This document shows positions 32,362 through 40,969 of a DNA stretch of 64,000 bases, one piece after another. The DNA is from Curtobacterium sp. MCSS17_015 (GTDB lineage Bacteria > Actinomycetota > Actinomycetes > Actinomycetales > Microbacteriaceae). The position numbers and the translations under genes are program-made. The notes beneath the pieces were generated by a model. It was not told the origin of the DNA. It did no database searches and was given only the letters and a program-made list of their open reading frames with translations. Location: positions 806,001-870,000 of the forward strand of contig NZ_CP126256.1 in NCBI RefSeq assembly GCF_003234265.2, written 5' to 3'. Each line of letters opens with the position of its first letter. Position 1 is the first letter of the stretch.

Positions 32362-34571
32362 GCGTCGCGGACGACCGGGGAAGCAGCATGAGCACCATCA
32401 CGAACGGCTCGACCACGGGCGCGACCACCACGGAGCCGATCGTGCGGGTCCGGGACCTGCACGTCCGGTTCCCGACCCCGCGGGGGACCGTGCACGCGGT
32501 CCGGGGCGTGGACCTCGAACTCCGCCGGGGCGAGGTGCTCGGCATCGTCGGCGAGTCCGGGTCGGGCAAGTCGGTGACGAGCATGGCGGTCCTCGGACTC
32601 CTGCCCGACACCACGAAGGTCAGCGGGTCGGTCGAGCTCGACGGTGAGGAGCTGCTCGGCCGGTCGGACAAGCAGCTGAGCCGGCTCCGCGGGGACAAGG
32701 TCGCGATGGTCTTCCAGGACCCGCTGTCCGCGTTCACGCCGGTGTACACGATCGGCGACCAGATCGCCGAGACGGTCCGACTGCACCGCGGAGCCTCGAA
32801 GGCGGAGGCGCGAGCACGGGCCATCGAACTCCTCGAACTCGTCGGCATCCCGGAACCGAGCCGCCGCGTGGACGCCTTCCCGCACGAGTTCTCCGGCGGC
32901 ATGCGCCAGCGTGCCATGATCGCGATGGCCATGGCGAACGACCCGGACGTGATCCTGGCGGACGAGCCGACCACCGCGCTGGACGTGACGATCCAGGCAC
33001 AGATCATCGAGGTGCTCCGGACCGCGCAACGCGAGACCGGTGCCGCGCTGGTGTTCGTCAGCCACGACCTCGGCGTCATCGCGGGGATCGCCGACCGGAT
33101 CGCGGTCATGTACGCCGGTCGGATCGTCGAGACGGCCACGGCCGAGGAGCTCTTCGCCCGCCCGCGGATGCCGTACACGATCGGGCTCATCGGCGCGCTG
33201 CCGAGGCTCGACGCCACCGACCGGTCACCGCTCGTGCCGATCCCAGGCGCACCGCCGTCGCTCATCGGCCTGCCGGACGCCTGCCCCTTCGCGGATCGGT
33301 GCCCGTTGGTCAGCGAGGTCTGCCGGTCCACCGAGCCGGTGCTCGCGCCGCCCGTCGGCGTCGGTGACGGCGCGGACACGATCGCCGCGGCCGCCCGGAC
33401 GGCGTCGGCCGGACACACCGCCGCCTGCCACCGCACGGCGGAGGTCGCCGCCGAGCAAGCCGATGCCGGCCGGATCTTCTCGCTCCCCGTCATCCCGCAG
33501 GACGCCGATGCCGTCGCGTTCGAGGCGGCGCGGACCGCCCGCGAGCCCGTCGTGCACGTCGAGGGCCTGACGAAGACGTTCCCGCTCGTCAAGGGGTCCG
33601 TCTTCCGCCGCAAGGTCGGTGACGTCTACGCCGTCGACGGGGTCGACCTCGACATCCGCCGCGGTGAGACCCTCGGCCTCGTCGGGGAGTCCGGCTCCGG
33701 CAAGTCGACGACCCTGCACCAGCTCATGGACCTCGACCGGCCCGAGGCCGGCACGGTCGAGCTGTTCGGGGAGTCACTCGCCGAAGCGACCGCCCGGGGT
33801 GCTGCCGGCACCCGTGCCCTGCGGCAGCGCATCTCGATGGTGTTCCAGGACCCCTCCGCCAGCCTGGATCCGCGCATGTCGGTGTACGACGTCGTCGCCG
33901 AACCGCTCCGCGCGGTCGGTGCGCCGGCGTCGCGCATCAGCGAGCGCGTGCCGGAGCTGCTCGAGCTCGTCGGTCTGCGGGCAGCCGAGGCCGACCGGTA
34001 CCCGCACGAGTTCTCCGGCGGCCAGCGGCAGCGCATCTCGATCGCGCGCGCCCTCGCCGTCGAGCCGGACCTCGTGGTGCTGGACGAGCCGGTCTCCGCG
34101 CTCGACGTCTCCATCCAGGCCGGCGTGCTCAACCTGCTCGCCGAGCTCAAGGCACGGCTCGGACTGTCCTACCTGTTCGTGTCGCACGACCTGTCGGTCA
34201 TCCGACACGTCGCCGACCGCGTCAGCGTGATGTACCTCGGTCGCACCGTCGAGGAAGGCGCCGTCGACGACGTCTTCGAGCGCCCGATGCACCCGTACAC
34301 CGCGGCACTCATGTCGGCGGTGCCGGTACCGGACCCGGTCGTCGAGCGCGCACGGAAGACGATCCTGCTGCCGGGGGACCCGCCCAGCCCGACCGAGCGC
34401 CCGACCGGGTGCCGGTTCCGGTCGCGCTGCCCGCTCTACGCGCTCCTTCCGGAGGACGAGCGGCGCCGGTGCGAGCAGGAGGAGCCGGAGAAGGCGCCGC
34501 GTCGCGGCGAGGACGTCGACCACCGGGCGGCGTGCCACTACCCGGAGAAGGTGCCCTCGATCGCGGCGTAA
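32358..34571 (+). CDS. Fused double ATPase of dipeptide/oligopeptide ABC transporter
   Basis: A ~737-residue DppD-DppF fusion. Domain 1 has Walker A GESGSGKSV, signature FSGGMRQR, Walker B VILADEPTTALD, and the Cys-rich C-terminal extension (CPFADRCPLVSEVC) that binds an iron-sulfur cluster in some homologues. Domain 2 starts near VHVEGLTKTFPLV, with Walker A GESGSGKST, signature FSGGQRQR, Walker B LVVLDEPVSALD and a second CRFRSRCPLYALL...C extension. A second in-frame ATG at 32388 (MSTITNG), with GGGGAAG before it, is an alternative start. It is larger than the other fusion in the window because both Cys-rich tails are kept. Confidence 0.94.
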   Translation: MSVADDRGSSMSTITNGSTTGATTTEPIVRVRDLHVRFPTPRGTVHAVRGVDLELRRGEVLGIVGESGSGKSVTSMAVLGLLPDTTKVSGSVELDGEELLGRSDKQLSRLRGDKVAMVFQDPLSAFTPVYTIGDQIAETVRLHRGASKAEARARAIELLELVGIPEPSRRVDAFPHEFSGGMRQRAMIAMAMANDPDVILADEPTTALDVTIQAQIIEVLRTAQRETGAALVFVSHDLGVIAGIADRIAVMYAGRIVETATAEELFARPRMPYTIGLIGALPRLDATDRSPLVPIPGAPPSLIGLPDACPFADRCPLVSEVCRSTEPVLAPPVGVGDGADTIAAAARTASAGHTAACHRTAEVAAEQADAGRIFSLPVIPQDADAVAFEAARTAREPVVHVEGLTKTFPLVKGSVFRRKVGDVYAVDGVDLDIRRGETLGLVGESGSGKSTTLHQLMDLDRPEAGTVELFGESLAEATARGAAGTRALRQRISMVFQDPSASLDPRMSVYDVVAEPLRAVGAPASRISERVPELLELVGLRAAEADRYPHEFSGGQRQRISIARALAVEPDLVVLDEPVSALDVSIQAGVLNLLAELKARLGLSYLFVSHDLSVIRHVADRVSVMYLGRTVEEGAVDDVFERPMHPYTAALMSAVPVPDPVVERARKTILLPGDPPSPTERPTGCRFRSRCPLYALLPEDERRRCEQEEPEKAPRRGEDVDHRAACHYPEKVPSIAA

Positions 34572-34580
34572 CCGGATGCC

Positions 34581-34623
34581 GGACGGGAGGCGGTGCGCAC
34601 GGACTGCACGCCGCCTCCCGTCC
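34581..34623 (+). terminator. Terminator of the second transporter operon
   Basis: GGACGGGAGGCGG (34581-34593) pairs perfectly with CCGCCTCCCGTCC (34611-34623) around a 17-nt loop, 9 nt after the ATPase stop. Its GGACGGGAGGC arm matches the dispersed motif found after other genes here. Confidence 0.82.
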
Positions 34624-34646
34624 GTCTCCGTGCACCGACCGCCTGC

Positions 34647-35318
34647 TCAGATCTTCGGGTGGTTGACGACCGGATCGTCCCACGTCGGCGGCGTCGGGTA
34701 CTCACCCGGTCGGGACTCGGTCGGCCAGTTCAGCGTTGCTCGACCGTAGACGGCTGCGGACAGCGCATCGGAGTCGTTGGTCCAGAACGGTTCGCTGTAG
34801 ACGTCGAGGGAGTACCGGCCGTCGACGTCGAGGGAGTACTGGATCTGCCACCCGTCCCCGGTTCACGCCCAGACCTCGTGACTGCCCGAGATCGCTCGCA
34901 CTCGGAACGTCCATCCCTTCGTCCTGAAGTACTCGAGCATCGGATCGAGGTCACGCTTCGCGCCCGATGCGCCGGGCGGTGCCCACGTACGTGGCGCGTG
35001 GAGGTAGTAGCTGTTGACGAAGGTCGCGCCGAGGAGCGGTGCGACACCGTTCGATCCATCCAATGGAAGGTCGTCGCCCCTGTCCCACTCCCATTCTCCG
35101 TGGTGTACCTGGTTCTGCGTCTCCGCGAGGAGGTGCTGCATGTGTCGGTAGCGATCCCGGTACCGGTCGAATTCCTCGTGCAGCGTGAGTTCCGCGACGT
35201 CGTCCTGCGTGAGTCCGGCTGCGTCCTCCGTCGTGTGCGCTGCTCCCGCTGCGCAGCCGGCCAGGAGTACGACCACGACGAGGGTGACGAGGGTGAGCGT
35301 CCGTCTTCGTGACTGCAT
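34647..35318 (-). pseudogene. Lipoprotein paralogue broken by an in-frame TGA
   Basis: The open part (34863-35318, 151 residues) encodes a lipoprotein: MQSRRRTLTLVTLVVVVLLAGC with acylated Cys22, then AAGLTQDDVAELTLHEEFDRYR. It stops at TGA 34863-34865 (...SHEVWA*). Reading on in the same frame gives 72 more codons, TGDGWQIQYSLDVDGRYSLD... SEPFWTNDSDALSAAVYGRA... to a stop at 34647-34649, matching the paralogue encoded upstream residue for residue. So one nonsense codon cuts a ~223-residue protein. It may be a recent pseudogene, a truncated but exported form, or a sequencing error. Its ATG overlaps the upstream stop by one base (TGATG). Confidence 0.85.
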
Positions 35319-35995
35319 CAGATCGTGGGGCGATTGATGATCGGCGTGTCCCACTCGGGCGGCTTCGGGTACTCGCCGGGAGAAGAGCGATCCGGCCATC
35401 GCAGCGGTGCTCGTCCGAACACCGCCCGGGAGAGTGCGTCGGCGTTGTTGGTCCAGAAGAGGTCGCTCGAAACGGTGAGGGAGTAGCGGCCGCTCGGTTG
35501 GATGAAGTACTCGACGTGCCAGCCGTCGTGGGCGGTGCCGTCGAGGTAGTAGGTGTCCGCGACCCGCTCGACGTGGGTGTCCCAGCCCCGTTGTGCGAAG
35601 TAGTCGATCATCGGGTCGAGGTCTGTTCTGGATCCCGTGGCTCCTTCCGGAGTCCACGCTCGGCTCGACTCGAGGAAGTAGCTGTTGTCGACGTCTGCAC
35701 CGGGAAGGGGAGTGCGACCGTCTCCACCGATCCCCGGGTTGTCGTCACCACCGTTCCAGTCCCACTCGCCCTGGTGGACCGCACGCTGTGCCGCGGCCAG
35801 CACCCGCTGCATCTCCTCGTAGTGCTCCCGGTACCGGTCGAACTCCTGGTGCAAGCTGAGCTCGGCGACGTCAGCACGTGTCAGTCCAGCCGCGTCCTTC
35901 GGCATGGGGGTTCCTCCTGCTGCGCAGCTGACCGTCAGCCCGAGTGTCAGGGCAGCGACGACGATCGCGCGCAGTTCCGTCTTCATGGCCTTCAT
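35318..35995 (-). CDS. Lipoprotein, intact paralogue
   Basis: A 225-residue exported lipoprotein: MKAMKTELRAIVVAALTLGLTVSC (Cys24), then a helical segment (DVAELSLHQEFDRYREHYEEMQRVLAAAQ) and a beta-rich domain ending RWPDRSSPGEYPKPPEWDTPIINRPTI. I recognise no domain with certainty; the helical part recalls LppA-type actinobacterial lipoproteins. GGAGAG lies 5 nt before ATG 35995, which overlaps the stop of the upstream hydrolase gene (ATGA). The gene downstream is a diverged copy, so the locus arose by tandem duplication. Coupling to a large DUF1023 hydrolase suggests a partner or protective role outside the membrane, which is inference. Confidence 0.8.
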   Translation of the reverse strand: MKAMKTELRAIVVAALTLGLTVSCAAGGTPMPKDAAGLTRADVAELSLHQEFDRYREHYEEMQRVLAAAQRAVHQGEWDWNGGDDNPGIGGDGRTPLPGADVDNSYFLESSRAWTPEGATGSRTDLDPMIDYFAQRGWDTHVERVADTYYLDGTAHDGWHVEYFIQPSGRYSLTVSSDLFWTNNADALSRAVFGRAPLRWPDRSSPGEYPKPPEWDTPIINRPTI

Positions 35996-37827
35996 GCTGG
36001 CTCTCCGTCCGCGATGATCTCGGCGATGTGCCGTTGCGCCGTCGACCCGGACGAGAGGTACCCGACTCCGTGCCGTGGACACATCTCGTGGCCCGTGACG
36101 GCCTTCGTGCCGGGGCCGACTTCCGAGGAGAAGACCTCGACCCCACGGAGATCCCGTGGGTCTGTACGGTTCGACCGACCGAGGGCCGCGACGTGGTCGT
36201 CCCGACCCTCGGTCGCGAACACGCGGTGGGCGTTGAGGTGGTCCGGCTTCGTGGTCTCGGTGAAGCCGACCGAGCCGTACGTGACGAAGGAGTCGATCCT
36301 GTGCCGTGCCTGCGCGAGTGCTTCCGCAGCGGTCGTCGATCCGTAGGAATGACCGAGGACGGTCGTCGACCGCGGAGGGCGATCTGCGCGAGCGTCGACG
36401 ACGCCGTCGAGGAACGAAGCCAGGTTCGCTCCACCAGTGCTGGCCCGGCCTCGGCCCGGCACCTCGGGGAAGGACGGTGCGCGGTAGCCGAACCAGGAGA
36501 CGACAGCGAACGACGACTTCTGGTCCAGACGCGCTGCCGTCGAGAGGAGCCCGTGTGCAGCGCGTACCTTCTCCGACGCACTCCCGACCGTCGTCGTCGC
36601 GCCCGGCACGTTCACCGTCACGTTCGACGCCGTGTCGAGGTCCCCGAGCGAGATCGCGGCCACCAGGGCGCCGTTCGAGGCTCCGAACCCGACCAGCTGA
36701 GCGACCTTCGCCGACGGCGGGGCGAGTCTGGCAGCCGACTGGTCAGCGCGCTCGAGCCCGTCCCGCAACGCCACGACCTGCCGCGTGAACTCCTCGAGGT
36801 CGACCGCGCCGTACGTGTACGGCAGCCCGAGCATCCGGTACACCCGCCCCGGGTCCGCGACCGCTGCACGGAGCACCGCGCGCGAGGCGATGTCCCGCAC
36901 CGCTGCCGGGAGCCCGTCGATCCCGGCGAGCTGCAGCTTCGTCGTCAGCGGCAGCGCATCGACGTCCTGGTCGGACAGGCCGAGCGCGTGCCAGGCCGCC
37001 GCGACCTCGACGGTGGTCGACGACGGGTCGAGGACGCGCTGGAGCTCCCCGGGCAGTCGGGACGCCCCGGCCACGTCGAGCACGCCGTCGGACAGGGACC
37101 CGCCTCCGGCAGCGGCGAAGGCGTCCGCGATCCGGTCGAGCCACGCAGCGTCCGCAGCGTTCTCGGCGAGGTGGTCCTCGAACCCCGGCACGAGGGTCGC
37201 GTCGTCCACCGGCACCCATGCGCACGTCCGGGTGAAGGTCACCCAGGCGTTCCGTACCCGGGTGAGTTCCTGGGCGGTGGCCGCGTCCTGTGCGCGGGCG
37301 CGTGCAGCGGACCGGCGCAGGCGTTCCGGGTCCGCGCCACTGCGGCCGCCGGACCCGCCGCTGCTCGTCCGGACCCGGGCCCGCGCGCGGAACCACGCCG
37401 TGAGCGGCGTCGGGCGGACCGGCATCTCGGACGGCTTCGGGTCGATCACCGCGTCGCTCCAGTCCAGCGCGGATCGCACCGGCGCCCCGATGCCGACGAG
37501 CACCTGGTCGCGCTGCCGTTCACGCTCGCGCCATGCCGCCAGGTCGTGCTGCCGACGCTGCTCGTCGTGCGCCTGACGCCGGAGGACGTGGAGCTGCCCG
37601 GCGAGGTCGTCGAGCGCCCGGACCAGGCGGACGCGGTCCTCCGACTCGATCGTGCGCGCCTGCTCGAACAGTCGTGCGTAGGCGCCGTGGAAGTCGTGCA
37701 GGGCGTGCTCGGCGGCAGCGCGTCGAGCGGCGCCACTCGCTCGGAGTGACAGCGCGACCTCGGTCGCGCACGAGAGCAGCCGCACGGCCGCGGCGTCGTC
37801 GAACTCGATCCCCATCGTCCCCCACAT
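35992..37827 (-). CDS. DUF1023-type alpha/beta hydrolase with helical N-terminus
   Basis: A 611-residue protein. Residues ~1-110 are helical and WXG100-like in length and character, ~180-330 form an Ala-rich middle region, and the C-terminal ~230 residues form an alpha/beta hydrolase with nucleophile Ser494 in LGHSYGST, a possible acid in TEGRDDHV and a histidine in PRHGVGYL. This matches actinobacterial DUF1023 (Abhydrolase_8) proteins. There is no classical signal peptide; the helical N-terminus may serve in protein-protein contact or type VII-like export, but no export genes are here. ATG 37815 is an alternative start. It heads a three-gene operon with two lipoprotein genes (overlaps of 4 and 1 nt). 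Confidence 0.82.
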   Translation of the reverse strand: MWGTMGIEFDDAAAVRLLSCATEVALSLRASGAARRAAAEHALHDFHGAYARLFEQARTIESEDRVRLVRALDDLAGQLHVLRRQAHDEQRRQHDLAAWRERERQRDQVLVGIGAPVRSALDWSDAVIDPKPSEMPVRPTPLTAWFRARARVRTSSGGSGGRSGADPERLRRSAARARAQDAATAQELTRVRNAWVTFTRTCAWVPVDDATLVPGFEDHLAENAADAAWLDRIADAFAAAGGGSLSDGVLDVAGASRLPGELQRVLDPSSTTVEVAAAWHALGLSDQDVDALPLTTKLQLAGIDGLPAAVRDIASRAVLRAAVADPGRVYRMLGLPYTYGAVDLEEFTRQVVALRDGLERADQSAARLAPPSAKVAQLVGFGASNGALVAAISLGDLDTASNVTVNVPGATTTVGSASEKVRAAHGLLSTAARLDQKSSFAVVSWFGYRAPSFPEVPGRGRASTGGANLASFLDGVVDARADRPPRSTTVLGHSYGSTTAAEALAQARHRIDSFVTYGSVGFTETTKPDHLNAHRVFATEGRDDHVAALGRSNRTDPRDLRGVEVFSSEVGPGTKAVTGHEMCPRHGVGYLSSGSTAQRHIAEIIADGEPA

Positions 37828-38009
37828 CGCTCTTGCTGACGTGTAGAACGTAGCATTTCACGAGCGAGGCGACCGTCGCGGTGTGGAGAACCGAGCGCAC
37901 GCCGGACCGGAGGTCCGGCGCCGGACCGGGAACTCAGCTCCGGACCCGCACCGGGCCTCCCGGCCGGACGGGCGGGGTGGACGTGGGGCCACCGCACCGC
38001 CAGGACGGG

Positions 38010-38759
38010 CTAGGAGAACAGTCCGGGGAACGCCCGCGCGACGAACGGGTAGCCGACGAAGACCGTCGCGTCGAGCAGCACGTGCGTGATGACGAGGGGG
38101 AGCAGCCGCCCCCACTTCGTGTAGATCCATCCGAAGACGACGCCCATCACGGCGTTCCCGATGAACGCGCCGAACCCCTGGTACAGGTGGTAACTCCCAC
38201 GCAGGACGGCGGTGGACAGGACCACCTGCCAGCGGCCCCACCCCAGGTCGCCGAGGCGGGCGTACAGGTAGCCGACGACGATGACCTCCTCCTGCAGCCC
38301 GGACCGGACGGCGGAGAGCAGCAGCACCGGGATCGTCCACCAGTACGAGTCGAGTGCAGCCGGGTCCACCGCGACGGTGATGCCGAGCGCACGTCCGGTG
38401 AAGTAGAGCGCCAGCCCGGGGACGCCGATGCCCAGGGCGATGAGCGCCGCGCCGCCGAGGTCCGGCCGAGCCCGGAACCGGTCGATGCCGAGCCGGCCGA
38501 GGTGCGGGCGGGAGGAGCTCCAGAGCAGCATGCACACGAGCGCGACGGGGGCGAGGTCGACCGCGATGCCGAGCAGCTGTCGCGCCAGGTCGACGTACTG
38601 CACCGTCGTCGTCGAGCTGTTGAGCGCCGTGGACTGGTCACCCAGGGGTGTCGTCTGCGACAGGTCGTCGACGATCTGCAGGATCGAGTACAGCGCGCTG
38701 GCACCGAGCGAGAGCATCAGCACGACGGTGATCTCGGTCCACGTTCGCCGTCGGCTCAT
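38010..38759 (-). CDS. CPBP-family intramembrane metalloprotease
   Basis: A 249-residue polytopic protein of the CAAX protease/bacteriocin-processing (Abi) family. Motif 1 is LQEEVIVVGYLYARL: the two catalytic Glu are there, but the Arg of the usual EExxxRG is Val. Later motifs are YHLYQGFGAFIGNAVMG (His) and HVLLDATVF (His). At least six hydrophobic segments are visible. AGGAGGA is 8 nt before ATG 38759 on the coding strand. It is divergent from typA. The substrate is unknown. Confidence 0.85.
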   Translation of the reverse strand: MSRRRTWTEITVVLMLSLGASALYSILQIVDDLSQTTPLGDQSTALNSSTTTVQYVDLARQLLGIAVDLAPVALVCMLLWSSSRPHLGRLGIDRFRARPDLGGAALIALGIGVPGLALYFTGRALGITVAVDPAALDSYWWTIPVLLLSAVRSGLQEEVIVVGYLYARLGDLGWGRWQVVLSTAVLRGSYHLYQGFGAFIGNAVMGVVFGWIYTKWGRLLPLVITHVLLDATVFVGYPFVARAFPGLFS

Positions 38760-38792
38760 GCGGTGTACTCCTCCTGGTTGCGCAACTACCGG

Positions 38793-38891
38793 TAGACTGG
38801 CGAGTCGGGCATGGTCCCGAACTCCGTCGGGCACGTCCCGCACTCCTCGGGCTGGTCCCGAACACCTTCGGGCCGGTCCCGAAACCGGGCG
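38793..38891 (+). promoter_or_regulatory. typA promoter and repeated-hairpin leader
   Basis: TAGACT (38793-38798) is a likely -10, giving a ~125-nt leader. The leader holds four consecutive 17-21-nt units: 38813-38833 (GGTCCCGAACTCCGTCGGGC...), 38834-38853, 38854-38874 and 38875-38891. Each contains CCCG(A)...(T)CGGG and can fold as a small hairpin, while the CGGG of one unit can instead pair with the CCCG of the next. AAAGGA lies 9 nt before the ATG. This looks like a structured regulatory leader; its trigger is unknown. Confidence 0.6.
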
Positions 38892-38930
38892 CTCGCCCGA
38901 TCATCTTCCGAACACAAAAGGATGTCCTGT

Positions 38931-40853
38931 ATGGCGCTCGCCACTCGGTCCGACCTGCGCAACGTCGCCATCGTGGCACACGTCGACCACGGCAAGACCA
39001 CCCTCGTCGACGCGATGCTCACGCAGACCAACTCGTTCGACGCCCACTTCGAGGGCGAAGACCGGATGATGGACTCGAACGACCTCGAGCGCGAGAAGGG
39101 CATCACCATCCTCGCGAAGAACACGTCGGTGCTCTACAACGGCAAGCACGCCGCTGAGTACGGCGCGGGTGGTCCCATCACCATCAACGTGATCGACACC
39201 CCCGGCCACGCCGACTTCGGCGGTGAGGTCGAGCGCGGCCTCTCCATGGTCGACGGTGTCGTGCTGCTCGTCGACGCGTCAGAGGGCCCCCTGCCGCAGA
39301 CCCGCTTCGTGCTCCGCAAGGCGCTCGCCGCCAAGCTCCCGGTGATCCTGCTCGTCAACAAGACGGACCGGCCCGACTCCCGCATCGACGAGGTCGTCTC
39401 CGAGTCCCAGGACCTGCTCCTCGGCCTCGCGTCCGACATGGCGGACGAGGTCGACGACCTCGACCTCGACGCGATCCTCGACGTCCCGGTGGTGTACGCC
39501 TCCGGCCGTGCCGGTGCCGCCAGCCGCAACAAGCCGAACGACGGCGAGCTGCCCGACAACGCCGACCTCGAGCCGCTCTTCGAAGCGATCCTCCAGCACG
39601 TGCCGGCCCCGACGTACGACGACGAGCACCCGCTGCAGGCGCACGTCACGAACCTCGACGCCTCGCCGTTCCTCGGCCGCCTCGCCCTGCTCCGCATCTT
39701 CCACGGCACGATGAAGAAGGGCCAGACGGTCGCGTGGGTCAAGCACGACGGCACCGTCCAGAACGCCCGCATCACCGAGCTCCTCATCACCAAGGCGCTC
39801 AACCGGTTCCCGGCCGAGTCCGCGGGCCCCGGTGACATCGTCGCCGTCGCCGGCTTCGACACGATCACCATCGGTGAGACCCTGAGCGACCCGGAGGACG
39901 TCCGTCCGCTGCCGACCATCACGGTCGACGACCCGGCGATCTCGATGACGATCGGCACCAACACCTCGCCGCTCGTCGGCAAGGTCAAGGGCCACAAGCT
40001 CACCGCGCGTCTCGTCAAGGACCGTCTGGACCGCGAGCTCGTCGGCAACGTCTCGCTCAAGGTCGTCGACATCGGCCGGCCGGACGCCTGGGAGGTCCAG
40101 GGTCGTGGTGAGCTCGCGCTCGCCATCCTGGTGGAGCAGATGCGTCGCGAGGGCTTCGAGCTCACGGTCGGCAAGCCGCAGGTCGTCACCAAGCGTGACG
40201 AGAACGGCAAGCTGCAGGAGCCGTACGAGCACATGACGATCGACACGCCGGAGGAGCACCTCGGCGCCATCACCCAGCTCATGGCCGCCCGCAAGGGCCG
40301 CATGGAGAACATGGTGAACCACGGCACCGGGTGGATCCGGATGGAGTTCATCGTCCCGTCGCGCGGCCTGATCGGCTTCCGGACGTCGTTCCTCACCGAG
40401 ACCCGTGGCACCGGCATCGCGAACGCGATCTTCCACGGTTACGACGACTGGGCCGGCTCGATCCAGACCCGAATCAACGGCTCGATCGTCTCGGACCGTT
40501 CCGGTGTGGTCACGCCGTTCGCCATCACGAACCTCCAGGAGCGGATGACGTTCTTCGTCAACCCCACCGAGGAGGTCTACGAGGGCATGGTCATCGGCGA
40601 GAACTCGCGCGCCGACGACATGGACGTGAACATCACCAAGGAGAAGAAGCTCACCAACATGCGGTCGGCCAACGCCGACACGTTCGAGTCGATGACGCCG
40701 TCCCGGCAGCTGTCGCTCGAGGAGTGCCTGGAGTTCGCCCGCGAGGACGAGTGCGTCGAGGTCACGCCGGACGCCGTCCGCATCCGCAAGGTCGAGCTCG
40801 ACGCGCAGGCACGCCAGCGCGCCTACGCCCGCCTGAAGCGCCAGGACGCCTGA
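38931..40853 (+). CDS. typA: Translational GTPase TypA/BipA
   Basis: A 640-residue ribosome-binding GTPase of the EF-G/LepA superfamily, needed for ribosome assembly at low temperature and stress adaptation. G1 AHVDHGKTT, switch [17 protein letters not shown]4 NKTD and the C-terminal BipA-specific domain ([29 protein letters not shown]) are all present at the expected positions. ATG 38931 is preferred over ATG 38922 because AAAGGA is 9 nt upstream; reading upstream gives only the translated repeats of the leader. Monocistronic; a hairpin follows at 40891. Confidence 0.97.
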   Translation: MALATRSDLRNVAIVAHVDHGKTTLVDAMLTQTNSFDAHFEGEDRMMDSNDLEREKGITILAKNTSVLYNGKHAAEYGAGGPITINVIDTPGHADFGGEVERGLSMVDGVVLLVDASEGPLPQTRFVLRKALAAKLPVILLVNKTDRPDSRIDEVVSESQDLLLGLASDMADEVDDLDLDAILDVPVVYASGRAGAASRNKPNDGELPDNADLEPLFEAILQHVPAPTYDDEHPLQAHVTNLDASPFLGRLALLRIFHGTMKKGQTVAWVKHDGTVQNARITELLITKALNRFPAESAGPGDIVAVAGFDTITIGETLSDPEDVRPLPTITVDDPAISMTIGTNTSPLVGKVKGHKLTARLVKDRLDRELVGNVSLKVVDIGRPDAWEVQGRGELALAILVEQMRREGFELTVGKPQVVTKRDENGKLQEPYEHMTIDTPEEHLGAITQLMAARKGRMENMVNHGTGWIRMEFIVPSRGLIGFRTSFLTETRGTGIANAIFHGYDDWAGSIQTRINGSIVSDRSGVVTPFAITNLQERMTFFVNPTEEVYEGMVIGENSRADDMDVNITKEKKLTNMRSANADTFESMTPSRQLSLEECLEFAREDECVEVTPDAVRIRKVELDAQARQRAYARLKRQDA

Positions 40854-40890
40854 GCACCAGCACCGCCCAGGAGGCCCGTCCTCCGTCCGT

Positions 40891-40922
40891 CGGCCCGGTC
40901 ACCTCTCCAGGTGGCCGGGCCG
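40891..40922 (+). terminator. Terminator of typA
   Basis: CGGCCCGGTCACCT (40891-40904) pairs with AGGTGGCCGGGCCG (40909-40922), with one G-T pair and loop CTCC, about 40 nt after the typA stop. Confidence 0.8.
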
Positions 40923-40969
40923 TCGGCGTCCGTGCAGGACGCGTCCGAGCCGGGGGATACGGTGGTCGG

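Noticed and set aside
38811..38930. N-terminal extension of TypA (MVPNSVGHVPHSS...)
   Set aside because: It only translates the leader repeats; the real start has AAAGGA 9 nt upstream and gives the family's normal N-terminus.
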